The position numbers and the translations under genes were made by a program. Below are positions 9,847 through 20,642 of a stretch of 64,000 nucleotides of DNA, piece after piece. The notes below the pieces were generated by a model, which had not been told where the DNA came from, searched no databases, and was given only the letters and a program-made list of their open reading frames with translations. The stretch comes from Erodium maritimum (taxonomy: Eukaryota > Streptophyta > Magnoliopsida > Geraniales > Geraniaceae): NCBI GenBank assembly GCA_963921825.1, contig OY997596.1:9553001-9617000 (forward strand). The letters are read 5' to 3'. The stretch's first letter is position 1. Each line of letters starts with the position of its first letter.

Positions 9847-10466
9847 TGTTGGATTATAATCCTCTGCTTTGTTATTCATGTGTTGTGGTTTAAATACAAG
9901 GAAAAACTCTAGGTCCAAAACTTTCTCAACATTTCGTTTTAACGTCCTAACCCAGACCAACGTTTCGTTACAGTTCCATACACGAAAGGTTGGAACTTTT
10001 ACAAAACCTGATATGAACCATTTAAATTAACGATTTCGTTAACATGGGAAGTGAAAAGTCGATACTACAACTCCATTCATGTTAACTTTCCAGCTCATCT
10101 TCCCCAAAAATAATGCATTATTTTGAAATTCAGTGTTGAAAAATTGATTGATATGTATACTAAGTGTTCTAATTGCATGTTGAACGGGCAGGGGAGCTGA
10201 AAGGTTAACGTGAATGGAGGGGTAGTTTCGACTTTTCACTTTCCATGTCAACGAAATCGTTAATTTAAACGGTTCATATCAGGTTTTGTAAAAGTTCCAA
10301 CCTTTCGTGTATGGAACTGTAACGAAACGTTGGTCTGGGTTAGGACGTTAAAACGAAACGTTCAAGAAGTCGAAAATACAATGGTAATCATGTTTGAATT
10401 ACATGATAAACCTAATAGACAATACAAAATACGAATTACAAATCTGATATTTATCTCGATCTAACA
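9847..10466 (-). repeat. 5' LTR of copia B (about 185 bp, split by a MITE)
   Basis: Minus-strand start TGTTAGATCG at 10466 and end TAATCCAACA at 9847, with TG...CA termini. The 3' part carries TTGTATTTAAACCACAACAC as in many short copia LTRs. Removing the MITE leaves about 185 bases, close to the 216-bp LTR of copia C. Confidence 0.6.
9928..10362. mobile_element. Foldback MITE (435 bp, ~169-bp inverted arms)
   Basis: Left arm 9928-10096 and right arm 10194-10362 are inverted copies with few mismatches (AACATTTCGTTTTAACGTCC against its complement GGACGTTAAAACGAAACGTT) around a ~97-base loop with no coding capacity. TCAA borders both ends, but the target-site duplication is not clear, so the superfamily is unassigned. 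It inserted into the copia B LTR. Confidence 0.75.
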
Positions 10467-10612
10467 CTCACTTATAGATGAAACCAAAGTTAGAAATTAT
10501 ATCTTTTGATTAAAAAAAACTTAAATATAGGCCAAGTTGAAGTGCTGACTAAAAGCCAAGAATTCACACTTTCGATGGATACTCCTATATTTTATGGGCA
10601 AGGCAACCTAAT
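10467..10612 (+). promoter_or_regulatory. Distal upstream segment of CYP82 relic 2
   Basis: Aligns with 7640-7790 upstream of relic 1 (AACTTAAATATAGGCCAAGTTGAAGTGCTGACTAAAAG-type sequence, with small changes). It ends in the 16-base GGCAAGGCAACCTAAT, the left target-site duplication of LINE 1. The flank resumes at 30650. Confidence 0.7.
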
Positions 10613-11361
10613 TTTTTTGAGTAAAACAGATATTTCATTCCATTAAAAGAGTCACTACATGCTTAACTCCTATTGGGGTAACCGAATAAACCCTGTACCA
10701 CCGTCACGCTAGAGCCGTGTTGCTGATGTGCCCTATTGGCGACTAAAAGTGATAACCAAAAAGAAATAACTAGAGTAATAGAAAAACAGGCAACCAAATC
10801 TAATAACGATAAACTGAAACATATGAAAATGAAAATCCGCCGATAATCACTGCTCAAGGTGGGGTCTGGAAACCGCTGGGTCACCCAAGGGTGATGCTCT
10901 ACCTCGTTGGTACTACCGAACCTGTGATCGTCAGGGGGGAAGGTTGATGGTCCATCCCTAGAGACTCCTTCCTACCTCCGGGACCGGCCTGGGAATTCAT
11001 GTGAAATAGCGAGGCTAGTACCCAACCCTCGCCTATCCTGTTGTTCGCTGACCCCCCAAACCTCCACAACATGCTGGTGTATATAGCCTACCCCAACAGT
11101 GGACCTGGGAATTACAACAAGATGAGCTCCAATTTGTGCCCCACCTCTACCCTCGAAACCTCGACTGGTCCCGGGACCCTAACCAGCGGGTCAGGCATCG
11201 GCAGATTCCATACCAACCTACCCCGGACATGTTTCTGTACAAAGCACCATAATGGATTCAATGCCGATAGAGGACCAGGCCCCAGGTTAGGTAACGGCTC
11301 AATGGGTACACTGTCGCCCACTCCATGACAAAAATAAAACTTAGGTAATGGCTCCATGGAC
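10613..11361 (-). mobile_element. LINE 1 3' segment (UTR and tail)
   Basis: Read on the minus strand it ends GGAATGAAATATCTGTTTTACTC followed by A-rich sequence. A short frame at 11112-11363 (PLPKFYFCHGVGDSVPIEPL) has no domain I recognise. The rest is non-coding 3' region. Confidence 0.55.
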
Positions 11362-11366
11362 ACAGG
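11362..11366. repeat. Target-site duplication ACAGG (left)
   Basis: ACAGG directly precedes the solo LTR and recurs directly after it at 14048-14052. Confidence 0.9.
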
Positions 11367-12247
11367 TGTAAGAACCGCCCCCGGTCGAACCGGTGAAATT
11401 CGGGAAGAGTTGACTTTCCGCCCGAAAAGTCAATCAATGACTCCGGGAGTCATTCGGGACCTTTCCGGGACCCAAAAAGCTTAATTGTCGTTACAGTTAG
11501 CTTAGTTGGGTCATTTACTTTCAAATAAGTACTTTTGCAAAAAAGTCAAATTCGGGTCAAACGGGGTCGAATTAGGGGTTTTATCAGATTAATTTAATTA
11601 GGCTGGTATATTTGTGAGGGGAGGTGGTCCCCACATGGACACATGTCCATAAGTCTTGGACGAGAAGAAAGGAGTGAGAGAAGACCTATTTGGCCCCACC
11701 TTTTGGGCTTAAGATGGAAAGGGACAAAGGGCAAATTGGGTTTTTCCCTTTTAGGTTAAAGGCCATTTGGAGCAAAAATCAGCTCACTTTTTTTAGCTTG
11801 GCCGAAAATAGCTAGAGAGCGAGAGAGGGTGGAGCTCCATTGAAGAAGAGAAGAAGAAGCTTGGTTCTCCTTTGATTTCCACCATGAAAATCCTTCTTTT
11901 CCTCCATATTTCTCATCATCTACCCTTTTCCTAAGGTAAGCACTCATCTAAATCCTCTTTTTATGAACTTTGGGTTGTGGGTTTGGTAGAAAACGCATGA
12001 ACTAAGGTTGGGTATCTTGGGATTGAAGCTTTTCATTGTTAAATGGTTAGATTGTGATGAAAAGTGGAGGGTTGTGGTGGAAATGGATTGGGTTTTGTTA
12101 GTTTGATGAAACCCAATATTGGGTCTTGAAGTTTTGTGGTTTTTGGGGCTGAATTTGGAGGTTTTGGATCTTAACAATGGAGTTTTGGAGGTTTGGATTT
12201 GTGAGGACGAAGTTGAGGGAAGAAGAAGAAGGGGACTGCCCAGACCC

Positions 12248-12418
12248 ATCACGGATCCGTGACGGGAACCGTGACAGAGCACGTCACGGCTCTGTGACGG
12301 AAACCGTGACGACGCACGTCACGGTTCCGTGACGTCAACCGTGATGGTGCACGTCATGGCTCCATGACCCAAACCGTGACGGAGCCCATCAAGGCTCCGT
12401 GACCCTCTCCGTGATGGA
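12248..12418. repeat. 35-bp palindromic array CGTCACGG..CCGTGACG
   Basis: About five imperfect 35-bp units. Each contains TCACGGNNCCGTGA-type palindromes followed by GGAAACCGTGACGACGCAC-like sequence. It occupies bases ~880-1050 of the LTR, the position where other LTRs of the lineage carry different GC-rich palindromic clusters. Confidence 0.8.
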
Positions 12419-13014
12419 GCAGAATTGGACCTTTCCAAGTCCATTTTGGTTGTTTTCTAGTAATTAGAAAGGCTATCTATAACCGAGCGTTTTAGGGATT
12501 AGGTTGGGTGTTATCTCTTTAATCCACCCTGGAATTACTATTAAATCTCGTGTTACTTTGCAATCTTAGACGTTGTTCCCGGTCGCGGCGGAGGAGGCTA
12601 CTAGGCGACTCGTGGTTGTTCGGGTTGGATCGCGGTTGAGGTAGGGAAAAGTAGCGAATACCGGTTTAAATTTGGAAAGTTACTAGAATTGCATATAGGT
12701 TATAAGTAATTGGAATAATTGTAGAATCACATGTAGCATGTGAATAACTAGGGTAGTGGTTTAAAATGCGGAGTCAGCTGCGGGCCATGTCGTGCATGTA
12801 GGTTTGGGAATTGTCGTGTTGTAGAATTGCATGTGGGCCATGTTGTGCACGTAGGGTTGTGTTATGATTGCTTTTGTTTGTGATTAGTAGATTTGTAATG
12901 ATTAGTTTGTGGTATGTTACGGTGTTAAACTAATGATCATGATATGCTATGAGAATGTGGCGAATGTTAGTGTGAACTATTGCCTGGTGACATGTTCGAG
13001 GTGTTTTATGTGTG

Positions 13015-13450
13015 TGTCCCGGTAGGATATTTAGGTCAAGGATGGTGTTCCGGTCCGATATCGTGGCCGATTCTGTGTGTTCTGGCACGATATGTTCCGA
13101 GGCTAGGTGTTCCGGTATGATGTCTATACCGACGGAGGATTCCGGTATAAGATATCTAGGCCGAGGCTGGTGTTCCAGCGTACGCGGTACCCGAGGCTAG
13201 GTGTTTCGGTATGATATCTATACTGACGGAGGATTCCGGTATAGGATATCTAGGCCGAGGATGGTGTTTCGGGGCGATATCTAGACCGATGTTGTGTGTT
13301 CCGGTACAATATGTCCCGAGGCTAGGTGTTCCGGTATGATATCCTGACCGATAGTGTGTGTTCTGCTATGCTTGGTACCCCGATGTTGTGTGTTCCGGGA
13401 CGATATCTAGACCGATGTTGTGTGTTCCGGTATGATATGTTGAGCCGTGT
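13015..13450. repeat. Minisatellite CCGGTATGATATCTATACCG in solo LTR 1
   Basis: Irregular tandem repeats of GTGTTCCGGTATGATATCTA and GACCGAGGCTG-like units. The core CGGTAT-GATATCT-ATACCG is a 6-bp hairpin. Related single units occur at 41930-41960 and 61750-61800 in element D and at 1-16 in element A. Confidence 0.75.
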
Positions 13451-13753
13451 GGTGTGATCCGGCTTATGATAGGAGTCTCACCGCTTGTGTATTTGTTATT
13501 ATTTTACTATGTGTATTTATTCACTGATTCTTTGAGATACGGTTTGGGTGTGGATATCGAGCAATCGATGATTGTTGAGCAGGGTTGATCTCACACGTTA
13601 AGCGTGGTGAATGGGTAAGTGGTGTGACCAAACGATGTTACAGTTAGGTGAGGTTGGTTAGGAGTGTCATTGTGATTACGTGTTTTCCGATCTGACTTCG
13701 TTAGTTGTTGTTGCTTCACTAGTATGGCATATTTGGACGGGTATCCGTGGTGG

Positions 13754-13768
13754 TGAGCGATATGCTCA
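13754..13768 (+). other. Second hairpin TGAGC-GATAT-GCTCA in solo LTR 1
   Basis: Perfect 5-bp stem, 24 bases upstream of the conserved GNRA-type hairpin and with the same stem sequence. Element D has a weaker equivalent (GAGCGGATACTC) in the same place. Confidence 0.45.
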
Positions 13769-13791
13769 TCCCCTTTACTACTTTTTCCTAC

Positions 13792-13829
13792 TGAGTGAAA
13801 GCTCACCCCCTTCATTACTGTTTTTACAG
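13792..13829 (+). promoter_or_regulatory. Conserved GNRA-loop hairpin plus splice-acceptor-like site (solo LTR 1)
   Basis: TGAGT-GAAA-GCTCA at 13792-13805 (one G-U pair, GAAA loop), followed 24 bases later by CTGTTTTTACAG|G with AG at 13828-13829. The pyrimidine-rich tract and CAG|G fit a 3' splice site. Together with the donor-like site at 11936 this predicts a ~1.9-kb LTR leader intron; that is inference. Confidence 0.6.
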
Positions 13830-14047
13830 GTTTTGATCGTGAGTTGGTTTAGTTTTGGGGTTGTCTAGAGACGTATTCCCGTTATACTAAACTTCTTTTA
13901 TTTGGATTTCGAGCATCTGACTCTTATTACCGGAATTGTTGACTTAAAATTATTTATGGAGTTTCATTTTGTTTAAAATTTCATTTATTATTTATTATTA
14001 TTAGTTCACGTCTCGAGTCCGGTCAAAACCGAATTTGGGGCGTGACA

Positions 14048-14052
14048 ACAGG
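14048..14052. repeat. Target-site duplication ACAGG (right)
   Basis: Matches 11362-11366 and closes solo LTR 1. Confidence 0.9.
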
Positions 14053-14709
14053 CGATCACCCGACCCCCCGGCCTAAGACCTCCATGCCACCATGGCCCCG
14101 CGGCAATGGATGCCCCGGCCAAGGCTGAGATCCTACCCCTAGTCCCGTCTGGATGTTCCATGCAGGGTCATAGTACGCTAGGGGCTCCACGAGAAGAGGT
14201 CGCCCAAACCCACCCATGCCTTGCCCCTTGACACTAGTTTAAGAGTCCGACCATCCAGAGGAACGAGGCCCCCTTGGCGGGACGGGGATCCGTTGAGATC
14301 GAAATACCCGGGTGCTCGAGGAGAACCTTTCAGACAATTGGACATGAGTCTCAGGTCGGCCCCTCAAAACCCTATGGCGAGCCGGAGAACGACAAACACC
14401 CACCCGATCCCCGGGCTGGTCTTGCATCCATCGACGACCCAGAGCAAGGTCATGGGTCACAGCATCCTTAAACCTTGGCCTCTGGTTGCAAGATAGACCA
14501 TCAGTACCGGGGATAGGCTCCCACTGTCGCCCCCGTTCAAAACCAGGACGTGGTGGGAATGGCGTCCTACCCAATCGCTCCCGAATAACTGAGCGACGAC
14601 AGCGCGACATCCATGGAGAGGGCGGCGAGGATGTTAAGGGCGGGTGGGGTCGATGCAGTGGCGATGGAGAGGATGACCGGAGGGAAGAGGATGAGTCCGA
14701 GGAGATCAC
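14053..14709 (-). pseudogene. LINE 1 ORF1-like middle segment
   Basis: Continues, on the minus strand, from the N-terminal segment at 30378-30556 across the Athila insertion. One frame is open from 14754 to 14239: Ser/Pro-rich (SSDSSSSLRSSSPSPLHR) then Arg/Gly-rich (RPGFERGRQWEPIPGTDG). This is typical of low-complexity LINE ORF1 N-termini, but I see no DUF4283 or zinc knuckle. Confidence 0.45.
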
Positions 14710-16241
14710 TGACGCCCTGAGAATTAACCCACAAAAAGGGCGCGGCAAGCGCATCGGTCGTCAAGTAGTAAATCGGTTTTAAGTCTGGGTATCGTACCCA
14801 AGGGAGCAGTAAGACAGTCACTCAATTTATAACCCGTTATTAATTTGTTTCTTGAAATGGTTGGTTTTTTTTTGTTTTGATAATTTTAAATAACAAGTTG
14901 CAAAGCAAATTAAAATAAAATGAGAACAAAGTTAAAGTGTTTGTGAAATTCAGAGGATAAGGCGATCTAGGAATTTTAACAGTGTCACAATATGATTATT
15001 AATTCACAGGGGTTTGTGTTTACATATGTGAAAAAGGTAAGTTTAAAGGTAACAGAAGTTCTCTCGACTGGTCCTAAACATCTTTCGATCGAATTAGGTC
15101 CCTAGTATAATCTGACCACCTAGTTATTTCTAATCTAGGTGTAGTGAAACATACAACATTACGATTCGTGAACTCCTCTAACTTTCGGGTTTGTACGCCT
15201 ATAGCTGTTACACTCGTGTTAACCTAACTTTACTAGAGACTAGATTTAAACCCAAGTTGCATAATCCTTAGTCCTTTTAGTCATTCTCATCTTTCGATTG
15301 TTGAATGCTAAAACCTAATCAAGTATCAAATGGCCAGTTTGATGAAGCATTAATTCCAAACTATGCAAACAATATCCTAAACACAAATTGCACAAAATAA
15401 CCACAAACTCATTGTATCAACAAATCATATTGCTTCCTCTAGTCCTAGATCAATACGAAATTTAGCTCATGATGGAGAAGAAGAACAAGCAAATTGATGC
15501 AGAAAAACAATAGATAAACATAATGTAATTGAGTTTGATACACAATACCCAATTAACGAAATGAAAACCAAAGTTTGTTTCAATCCTTGCTCTAAGACAC
15601 ACTTCTCTTCCTTCAAGCTTCAAGCTCTAGCTCTAAATCTCCTCTTTTTGCTCCCAAAATTTGTAACCCTTCAAATATGACTTAAATTAGTATATATAGG
15701 GCTTCTGAAAAATGCAGGTCTGGATCTCGCCCGGCCTGGAGCGTGGCCCAGAACATGTCCCTGACCGGCCCTCTAAGAGGCACGGACCAGGGCTGGTTCC
15801 AGACCTCTAAGAGGCACGGAACGGCCTGGTTCCGGCCCTCTAAGGGATACGGTCCGTATCTCTGACAGGATCAGATCAGTGAGCAAAGACACTTTTCTTT
15901 TTCCCTGGTGCCCGGAATGGGCTACATACCGACCCCGTTGGCCGCATGGGATGGGCCTCATTCCGGCCCGGTATCCCATACGGTCCGTGCGGCTCAGAGG
16001 ATCCGTATAGTCGATCTTGTCTCTCTTTGTTTGGGATTCTGTCATGTAGCTTCCTTGGCCCATCCATTCTGATATTTAGCGCTGAAGTCCCTTGTTTTGC
16101 TCCGAATACTTGGAAACTCTAAAATCACGGCTTACTGCACGAAAGGTGGAAGAAATGCATTAAACAACCTAATCCCGAGACCGAAAAGCTTAAGATGTGG
16201 GCTTAAAAACATCAAAAACGATGCATTTTTCGTCCACATCA
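14710..16241 (-). repeat. 3' LTR of Athila element
   Basis: Aligned with 28936-30377 from TGACGCCCTGAGAAT to CGTCCACATCA. It carries an extra ~95 bases at 14940-15030. A GC-rich block at 15715-15985 has repeated GAGGCACGGA, GGTTCCGGCCC and CATACGGTCCGT motifs. Confidence 0.9.
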
Positions 16242-16254
16242 ACACCCCACACTT
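16242..16254 (-). other. Polypurine tract of Athila element
   Basis: On the minus strand AAGTGTGGGGTGT directly precedes the 3' LTR, in the position and form of a plus-strand primer. Confidence 0.6.
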
Positions 16255-18500
16255 AAACTTTTCTCGTCCCGAGAAAACCAAACTAATAAAACATCAAAAG
16301 ATATGTCCCGGTTAAACCCCGAGGTTCACCTCGATAGAAAGAGTCCGGGCCTCCTTTATTCAAAACAATTAAAAGTAAAGATGCACGTGCAATGCATGAA
16401 CCTATCTCTAATGCATTCCTAAGACACATTATATGATGCATGCAAAGAGGAACGAAAATAGGTGACAATTGAGTAATCATGCACAGTGGATCATAAAGAT
16501 TTTCTCAGAGTCGTCATATGCCACAAAACCTTACATTTATCAAAGAAGCATATAGGCTAATAAATACAACAAAGTGTGATGCTACTCACAATAATGATTA
16601 ACTCTGTTCATTTAAACTCGCATTTCTTCATTCACAATAACCGGGTGTTTCCCTTTTTCCCTTTACATGAACTTTAGAGATTCATATGCTATCATGCTAG
16701 ACTCATCTCCACTAATTGTAAGGAATCATGGTCATTAAGAATCAAAAAGGTCTTTAAATAAGCTTGTAATGTAAGACTAGGCAAAAGGTGTGGAAGGAAT
16801 ATGAAAAGAAGCTAACATAATACCTCGTGACAAAAGTGCTTCAACTCACACCCAAGAACATTTCACACATCCTAAACCCCGTTAATGCACCATTCTCCAT
16901 TTGCATTCTCTACCACCCTTTAACTTTTTATTGAATAGCTAAGTGTAGCACTAATTTTTCTCACTTTTTTTCTTTTCTTTTTATCCCCTTAGCTATCCAA
17001 ACTTTACTACCTTCATCCAACCCATCATTATGCCTTACCCCACACTTATTTTTTGTTAGGGATATAAACTTGTCCCTCTTTTCCAATTTTTATTTCTTTC
17101 TTCTATGGGGTAAGTCTTTTTCACTACAATCCAATGGATTACAAATATACTCATTTTCTTTTTCTCTTTTCTTCACTCAATATCCCAAAAAATAACCCCT
17201 CTCAAAGAAGCACCTAAGCCAAGAGATATGGGTTCAAACAATAATGAGGATATAAAAATGAAACGAAAGCCACATAGGATTGTAATGTTCGGGTTAGAAA
17301 CGACATGCTAAAGCTCAAATGGGGTGACTAGGATATATAATTATGCAAAGGTAAGAAATTTTGGCTCAAACGGTCCATAGATGGCCTAAAATAATTTTCT
17401 CAAATAACCATGTTCCTTATTCTTATTTCGCCTCGAATGGGTCATACATGTAGTTCTAGACTCAATTTACCATGCATAGGAATCAAGGAAAATCAGCACT
17501 AGTTCTAGCAAACACTTGAAACACGAGTGAAAGAGCTAATCATAATGCATGTTCTTTCATACTCATTCGCTTTATTTATGCCCATATACACTTTAACTCA
17601 TACAAGGAAATTAGTATTTACGACAGTTCAATCATCAAAATCTTAAGAACATCTACATTATACTCACATATCACCAGAGAATATTTTTTGTTTTTTTTTT
17701 TGGATTTTCAAAGTTTTTTATGACACGAAATGATGCATGAACACACAAAATAAAACACAATGCAATGCAAGGCATACCCCATCCCACACTTGAAACTCAG
17801 CACTGTCCCCAGTGCGACTCTAAACACATATCTACACATGCACATGATGGATAAATAACGAATGAATACCCCACACTTATTATCAGCAGGTACAAACAAT
17901 TCACACAACCCTATATGCTTTTTCTATCAGCACGACAAATAAGGCACTCATGGCCCCCAGATAGCATACAGGAAGTAAATAGCGATAGACAATATAAAAT
18001 AGGAGGGGACGAGATACTGCCCCTCGAAGAACCGCTACGTGGACTGCACTGACTGTGGATATCCTCGTGCATGGATGGACGGAGATCTCTTCGCCCGAGA
18101 AAACCTCCAAGAGGTTTGGCACCAAAATATGCTCCACTGCTCCCATCTCGCTCCCCACGCCATGTGTTGGGTTGCCTCCCAACCAGCGCATTTGTTTAAC
18201 GTCGTTAGCTCGACGAAAAGGGTGCCCACAGAAGCCACCCAAGCATTGCTCCAGAAGCCAGTGATCGGTAGATCACCTGCTAGACACAGAGCTCCTCCAT
18301 AACCATGATGCCCGAGCACTACTGATAACATAGAAAATCAGTTAGACACACAGCAGGCATGTGAAAATAACAATGGAGAAACTCAACACCTATATATAAA
18401 GGGATGCACAAATGACCCGCCTGTAGGGCAGGTCTCACTGGTCCCTCGAGGATCCCCCAGGACGAGACAGGTACCACGACGACTCCATCTGCCTCCTAAT
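16255..18500 (-). other. Athila 3' spacer, non-coding
   Basis: AT-rich, without a domain-bearing frame. Athila-type elements normally have a long spacer between the third gene and the 3' LTR. I see nothing else in it. Confidence 0.6.
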
Positions 18501-19661
18501 CTAATCAATGTGGCCCGACATATCCTTCCATTCATCCACTTGCCCTCGGATGTACCGAATATCAGCGGACTGACTCTGGAGAATAGTGTAGTGGTCTTGT
18601 AGAGTCTTGGCCTGACTACCTTGCCCCTGTCTCAAGTCAGCTACCTCAGCCCGGAGCATAGTCATCTCCTCATGCATAACACTCAATCGCTCCTCTTGTG
18701 TCAGATTTCCCTAACCCACTCAAATAGCTCTTTCTTGTTGAAGATGACTATGTCTATATAATCCCCCTGAGGAGGGAGAGGGATAGCTTCTTCTTGAGGA
18801 TCATCTCACAGTCTGAAATATTGTCCCAATTGTGTAGCTATAGCGGCACATCCAATTTTTCCATCCTTCTTCTTGGCTTGTGCCTCCAAATACTCCATGA
18901 TCAGAAATTCAAATGAGGCTCTTCTTCCCACCTCGAAGCAGTACACAATTTTTATTTCCCTATGTGAGAGAGTATGAGCATTGTCTCCCCTACCAAAAAT
19001 TGTGTACGGTAAAACCCTGTGGAAATATCTCAACACCGGAGATTTCAACCGAATAGCGATCGGGCTGCTGTTGAAGACATCCCCCGGGTGCGAAATATGT
19101 GCCCAACATTCCCCTATTGTGGGTGGGTCGGGTATGTCCCCATCATAGGGAGTGAAACCAAGAGATATCCTGAAATCCCTTTGGGAGAGTCGAAACCATC
19201 GTCCACATAACCTGAAGCACACAGGCGTGTCGCCATTGAATGCTAAATGACGCCATGAACTCCAGTGTCAAGTTCCTATAAGAACGAGGATGCCAAGTTG
19301 GAAGGGTTGACCAACCGACTGTCACTAGCCGGTTGATGAACTCTTCCCTGCACCGGAGGCCTGTTTGGACAAAGCCCAAATCGACAAATTTGGGTGTCAT
19401 TATTTCTCTCCCCTTTAGAAGCTCGAGTCGTGTGTTCCGAATATTGCTACCATTGAAAATAAGGCAAGGGATGCCAGGGGTACCTATAGTCGCGTCAGGC
19501 GAACGAGGAGGCCGTGCCATTGGACTCGGGTCAATCCAATATTCCACAGGTTGCTCAGGTTGCTCCGGGGACTCTTGATTCCTTGCTTGAGAGCTTGATC
19601 CTTCCCCAACATTACCCTTTCGACACTTCTTCCTTCTATATCTGATCACTTCTTCTGACAT
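18501..19661 (-). pseudogene. Athila ORF-1 / env-like third gene
   Basis: Frames 19661-19143 (MSEEVIRYRRKKCRK...), 19222-18806 and 18686-18501 together resemble the plant Athila ORF-1 family (PF03078-type). Seen in order: a basic N-terminus, FVDLGFVQTGLRCREEFIN, VGWSTLPTWHPRSYRNLTLE, FRLSQRDFRISLGFTP, HREIKIVYCFEVGRRASFEF and a C-terminal heptad-rich stretch (EMTMLRAEVADL, YTILQSQSADIRYIRGQV) likely to be coiled coil. The first two frames overlap by ~80 bases, marking a frameshift, and a stop separates the third. The family is sometimes called env-like; I see no signal peptide or transmembrane segment, so a role in entry is not supported. Confidence 0.7.
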
Positions 19662-20642
19662 TGTGAGCTTCTAGTTTACACTGACGTGGTACAGTAACTG
19701 GCACGGAACTCGCTTCTGAGCGGGCCGGAATGCGGCATGGGACGAGCCCTTGGGAGGGCCGGTGAGCAAGCCGGAATGTGTCACTGAGAGGGCCGGATGG
19801 TCACTCGGACCATGCTTCTATATGGGCCGGAACTGGACACGGGCCGTTCTCCTGAGCGGGCCGGAACACGGAACCAAAAGACTCTCTGTAGGCGTCGGAA
19901 TGCGTACCGGAGTGGGTCTTGGGATGGCCCAGAATGCAAGCCGGACCAAGCTTCCTGACGCGCCTGAACTTGGTGCGGAACGTGCTCCTTTGCTTGCGCC
20001 GGTGATTTTCCGAGGAACAGCCGGACTGAGATGAAGGGTGGTGGTTTGAGGTAGGTATAGAGGAAGGGTGTGAGGTGATTCAGGTTGAAGGATTGGTGTT
20101 GATGTTGAAGGATTGGAGCTGTGGAGATGAAGGTATAAGAAGGTGGGTTTGTGGTGAGTTGAAACGAAGAGATAAGGTGAGGGAAGAAAAGGAGTGGTGG
20201 CTGAGCAATTTAGGAAAGAGGGTGTTAGGTATGGGACGGCCCATTGGATGGCACGGCACGACATATGGAACAGGCCTCTGAGCGGCCCGTTTGTAAGCCC
20301 GGTCAATTCCGCTCTCCGGCCCTCTTTCTCACCCGTTCCGGGCCTTCACCCGGCCATTATAGCCACCCTTGACGGGCATCAGCGAGGCCCTCTTAGTCAC
20401 CCAGCCCGTGTCTCTGAGAGGCCCTTCTGGAGGCCCTTTCCGTATGGCTCTGAGGATCAGAACAGTGCCTTTTGCTTTTCTTTTCTCCTTCAGAACCCAA
20501 ATCATGCTACCTGCAGTGACATACATCCTTAATCAAAACAAAAAAAATAAAACTAAAATAAATATACAAACCTCAGGTTGCCTCGCAAGAAGCGTCTTTG
20601 TTTAAAGTCGTTGGCTCGACTTAAAGGCGGCATATGCCGCCT
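19662..20642 (-). other. GC-rich spacer between integrase and third gene
   Basis: Non-coding. 19690-20010 and 20220-20460 hold many short GC motifs (GAGCGGGCCGGAA, GGCACGGAACTC, GAGAGGGCCGGA) of the same style as the GC blocks in the Athila and gypsy LTRs. A GA-rich section separates the two. Confidence 0.5.

Larger units (their letters stand above)
8164..10466 (-). mobile_element. Copia retrotransposon B, 3'-truncated
   Basis: Minus-strand Ty1/copia remnant. It keeps the 5' LTR (9847-10466, carrying a MITE), a degenerate primer binding site, gag and the protease/GAG-pre-integrase start. Integrase, reverse transcriptase, RNase H and the 3' LTR are missing, removed together with most of CYP82 relic 1 at the 8156-8168 junction. 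Its 5' end (TGTTAGATCG at 10466) abuts relic 2 upstream sequence at 10467, so it inserted between the two P450 copies. Confidence 0.75.
11367..14047 (+). repeat. Solo LTR 1 of the long-LTR gypsy lineage (2681 bp)
   Basis: Starts TGTAAGAACCGCCCC and ends GGGGCGTGACA, with a perfect 5-bp target-site duplication (ACAGG) and no internal region, so it is a product of LTR-LTR recombination. It shares starts, ends and several blocks with the LTRs of D and with solo LTR 2. Internal features are a GA/CT-rich stretch like a plant 5' UTR (11800-11935), a donor-like CTAAG|GTAAGC (11936), a CACGG/CCGTG array (12248-12418), a hairpin minisatellite (13015-13450) and the conserved hairpin plus acceptor (13792-13829). 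Confidence 0.9.

Noticed and set aside
14239..14754. Minus-strand frame of 171 codons as a host gene
   Set aside because: It begins inside the Athila LTR and continues into LINE 1 sequence; low complexity, best read as a LINE ORF1 remnant.
18035..18331. Overlapping frames on both strands
   Set aside because: No domain and no support; they lie in the Athila 3' spacer.
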